From Cyclobacteriaceae bacterium (GTDB lineage: Bacteria > Bacteroidota > Bacteroidia > Cytophagales > Cyclobacteriaceae): a stretch of 6,888 nt of DNA. Position numbers and translations under genes: made by a program. Every line of letters begins with the position of its first letter. Position 1 is the first letter of the stretch. Below the pieces are notes generated by a model, which worked only from the letters and a program-made list of their open reading frames with translations, had not been told where the DNA came from and ran no database searches. The DNA lies in contig JAIENH010000405.1 of NCBI GenBank assembly GCA_019751475.1, forward strand, positions 1 to 6,888. The letters are read 5' to 3'. This document shows positions 5,587 to 6,888 of this stretch, piece by piece.

Positions 5587-6888
5587 AACTCCTTCTTGAT
5601 ATTGAAGAAAAATGCGCCTTGCGGTTGATGCCTGGTAAAGGTGTACTCAAATCGGAGTACCAGGTCATATAATGTAACCAGATCAAGACCCACACCGGCA
5701 CCCGAAAGAAATTGATCGGCAAACAATTGGTTTAAACCTTTCTCATTGTAGTAGGGATAGTTTTGGATGTAGCCAAAATCAGCAAATACCTTGAGGTATA
5801 GCGCCAAGGGAAAGTAGTTGAATTGCTCGATGGGCATGTCTTCGAGTGTCCAGGTGCGCTGAAAGATTTTTTTCTTGAGCGTGGTTTTGTTCAGTGCGAA
5901 CTGCGGGCCTTCAATTACATAGTTTTCAAACCCTCGAATGAGTGAGCTGCGGTAGCCCAGTGCATTGAAGGCGGTGTAGGGCTGCTGCGCAGGCGAACTG
6001 TAGAAAAGCGAACTGAAGTTGGACAAGTAATAATTTTTACCCAGTGGCCAGTGCCGCGCGTAGGTGAGATTCAATTCTAATTGGTCAACGTCATCGGAAG
6101 TGAATATGCCGGCTTTGTTGATATAGCCTGTCACTTGATAGCCCTTTAATGGATAGAGTACTACATCACGATGTTCGGAATTAAAAGAGTAAGAAATGGC
6201 GAAGAGTTTTTGTGTGGACTTATTACCATTGTAATAAATAGGATTCAGCAAGAGCACGGTGTCCAGCACCTGATTGTATCGATAGCCAAAACTCAAAGAG
6301 TGTGTCTCAAAAAATGACTTTCGATACGAGTATTCAATATCGGCACCAATTGTTTTTTTTACGGTGCGTTTTTCGCGAAGAAAGACAAACTTATGGTCTT
6401 CCGTTTTAAAGGCCAGGTTGCGCGGTTCTCCAAAGTCAAAGCTGAAGGCAAGACCTTGCTTTTGTTTTCTATCCAGGTTTGGAATTTTATATTGAAGATC
6501 GAATTTTCGTACAAAACCAAACTGCGCGGTGAATCGCAGCGACTCATTTCGGCCTCGAAAATTGTTTTTGTAAAGGCGCATGCCATAATTGATTCGGCTT
6601 AAGTCATGGTCGTAGTTGTTCCACCATTCGTTAAAGTTCCTGTCGGACAACTCAAAGATCGGGGCAGGGAAAATATACCAGCGCTCCGTTACTTCCACCA
6701 GTATGTCAATTTGATTCTCCGGTAATGCAAGGGCCCGTACCGATACGGTGTTAAACAATCGCAGGTTGTAGATTTTGTTTTTGTCCCATTGCAAGGTTCC
6801 AGCCAGTGCCTGCGTGCGAATGGTATCGCCCGGCTTGAGCGAAAGCTCGCGTTCAATGATTCGGTTGCGGGTTACCTTATTGCCAATA
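5583..6888 (-). CDS. Omp85 (BamA/TamA) family outer-membrane protein, 5' end missing
   Basis: The reading frame is open to the right edge, so the real start lies outside; a TTG at 6794 is internal and not a start. The visible 434 residues begin inside a POTRA domain: GNKVTRNRIIERELSLKPGD, then KIYNLRLFNTVSVRALAL and IDILVEVTERW, which is the strand-helix-helix-strand-strand order of POTRA. After YIFPAPIFELSDRNFNEWW comes a 16-strand-type barrel. IRGF (5928-5939) matches the conserved loop-6 (V/I)RG(F/Y) motif that locks into the barrel lumen, and the last residues (FFFNIKKEF) end in the C-terminal Phe typical of barrel substrates. Omp85 proteins insert or translocate outer-membrane proteins, and some handle lipids. 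This small form is common in Bacteroidota and need not be BamA itself; how many POTRA domains precede the visible one is unknown. Its stop overlaps the MORN-repeat gene's stop by 4 bases, tail to tail. Confidence 0.88.
   Translation of the reverse strand, partial: IGNKVTRNRIIERELSLKPGDTIRTQALAGTLQWDKNKIYNLRLFNTVSVRALALPENQIDILVEVTERWYIFPAPIFELSDRNFNEWWNNYDHDLSRINYGMRLYKNNFRGRNESLRFTAQFGFVRKFDLQYKIPNLDRKQKQGLAFSFDFGEPRNLAFKTEDHKFVFLREKRTVKKTIGADIEYSYRKSFFETHSLSFGYRYNQVLDTVLLLNPIYYNGNKSTQKLFAISYSFNSEHRDVVLYPLKGYQVTGYINKAGIFTSDDVDQLELNLTYARHWPLGKNYYLSNFSSLFYSSPAQQPYTAFNALGYRSSLIRGFENYVIEGPQFALNKTTLKKKIFQRTWTLEDMPIEQFNYFPLALYLKVFADFGYIQNYPYYNEKGLNQLFADQFLSGAGVGLDLVTLYDLVLRFEYTFTRHQPQGAFFFNIKKEF

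Noticed and set aside
5021..5722. Long minus-strand frame opposite the MORN-repeat gene
   Set aside because: The translation is low-complexity and rich in Ser, Arg, Pro and His without any domain, as expected for an antisense shadow of the repeat gene. It also overlaps two well-supported genes.
6792..6794. TTG at 6794 as the start of the Omp85 gene
   Set aside because: The frame stays open to the window edge, and the 31 residues upstream are clearly POTRA sequence, so this codon is an internal leucine.

Overview
The window looks like a chromosomal stretch from a Bacteroidota bacterium, probably a Cytophagales-type lineage (inference from gene content only). The pointers are a PorV/PorQ-type outer-membrane protein, a helix-hairpin-helix plus beta-barrel protein, a head-GIN (DUF2807) protein, a MORN-variant (YwqK-like) repeat protein and a compact Omp85 protein. 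Most starts lack a recognisable Shine-Dalgarno sequence, which also fits the phylum. No mobile element, CRISPR array, tRNA or rRNA is visible, and no gene-free stretch exceeds about 120 bases.

Layout, right to left along the minus strand, which carries every gene but one. (i) 6888-5583: C-terminal POTRA plus barrel of an Omp85/BamA-TamA family protein, cut by the window's right edge. (ii) 5586-4945, the only plus-strand gene: a secreted protein made of seven indel-free 24-residue MORN-like units plus a partial eighth, meeting the Omp85 gene tail to tail with a 4-base overlap. (iii) 4908-4093 and 4096-2039: a PorV/PorQ-like barrel protein and an HhH-plus-barrel protein joined by an ATGA stop/start overlap. 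(iv) 2028-1921: a 35-residue single-pass membrane microprotein, 10 bases after the HhH gene. (v) 1799-1053: an exported head-GIN protein with a glycine-rich repeat ladder. (vi) 983-72: a nitrilase of the plant-NIT-like type with an intact Glu-Lys-Cys triad. (vii) 67-1: the first 22 codons of a SnoaL/NTF2-like protein, 4 bases after the nitrilase.

Functionally the right two thirds is a cell-envelope neighbourhood: three outer-membrane barrels, one secreted repeat protein and one membrane microprotein. The left third is an enzyme pair (nitrilase plus SnoaL-like fold) that may form its own transcription unit. The tightest physical unit is PorV-like / HhH-barrel / microprotein, and this is the best candidate for an incompletely described system. 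What it does cannot be read from the sequence.
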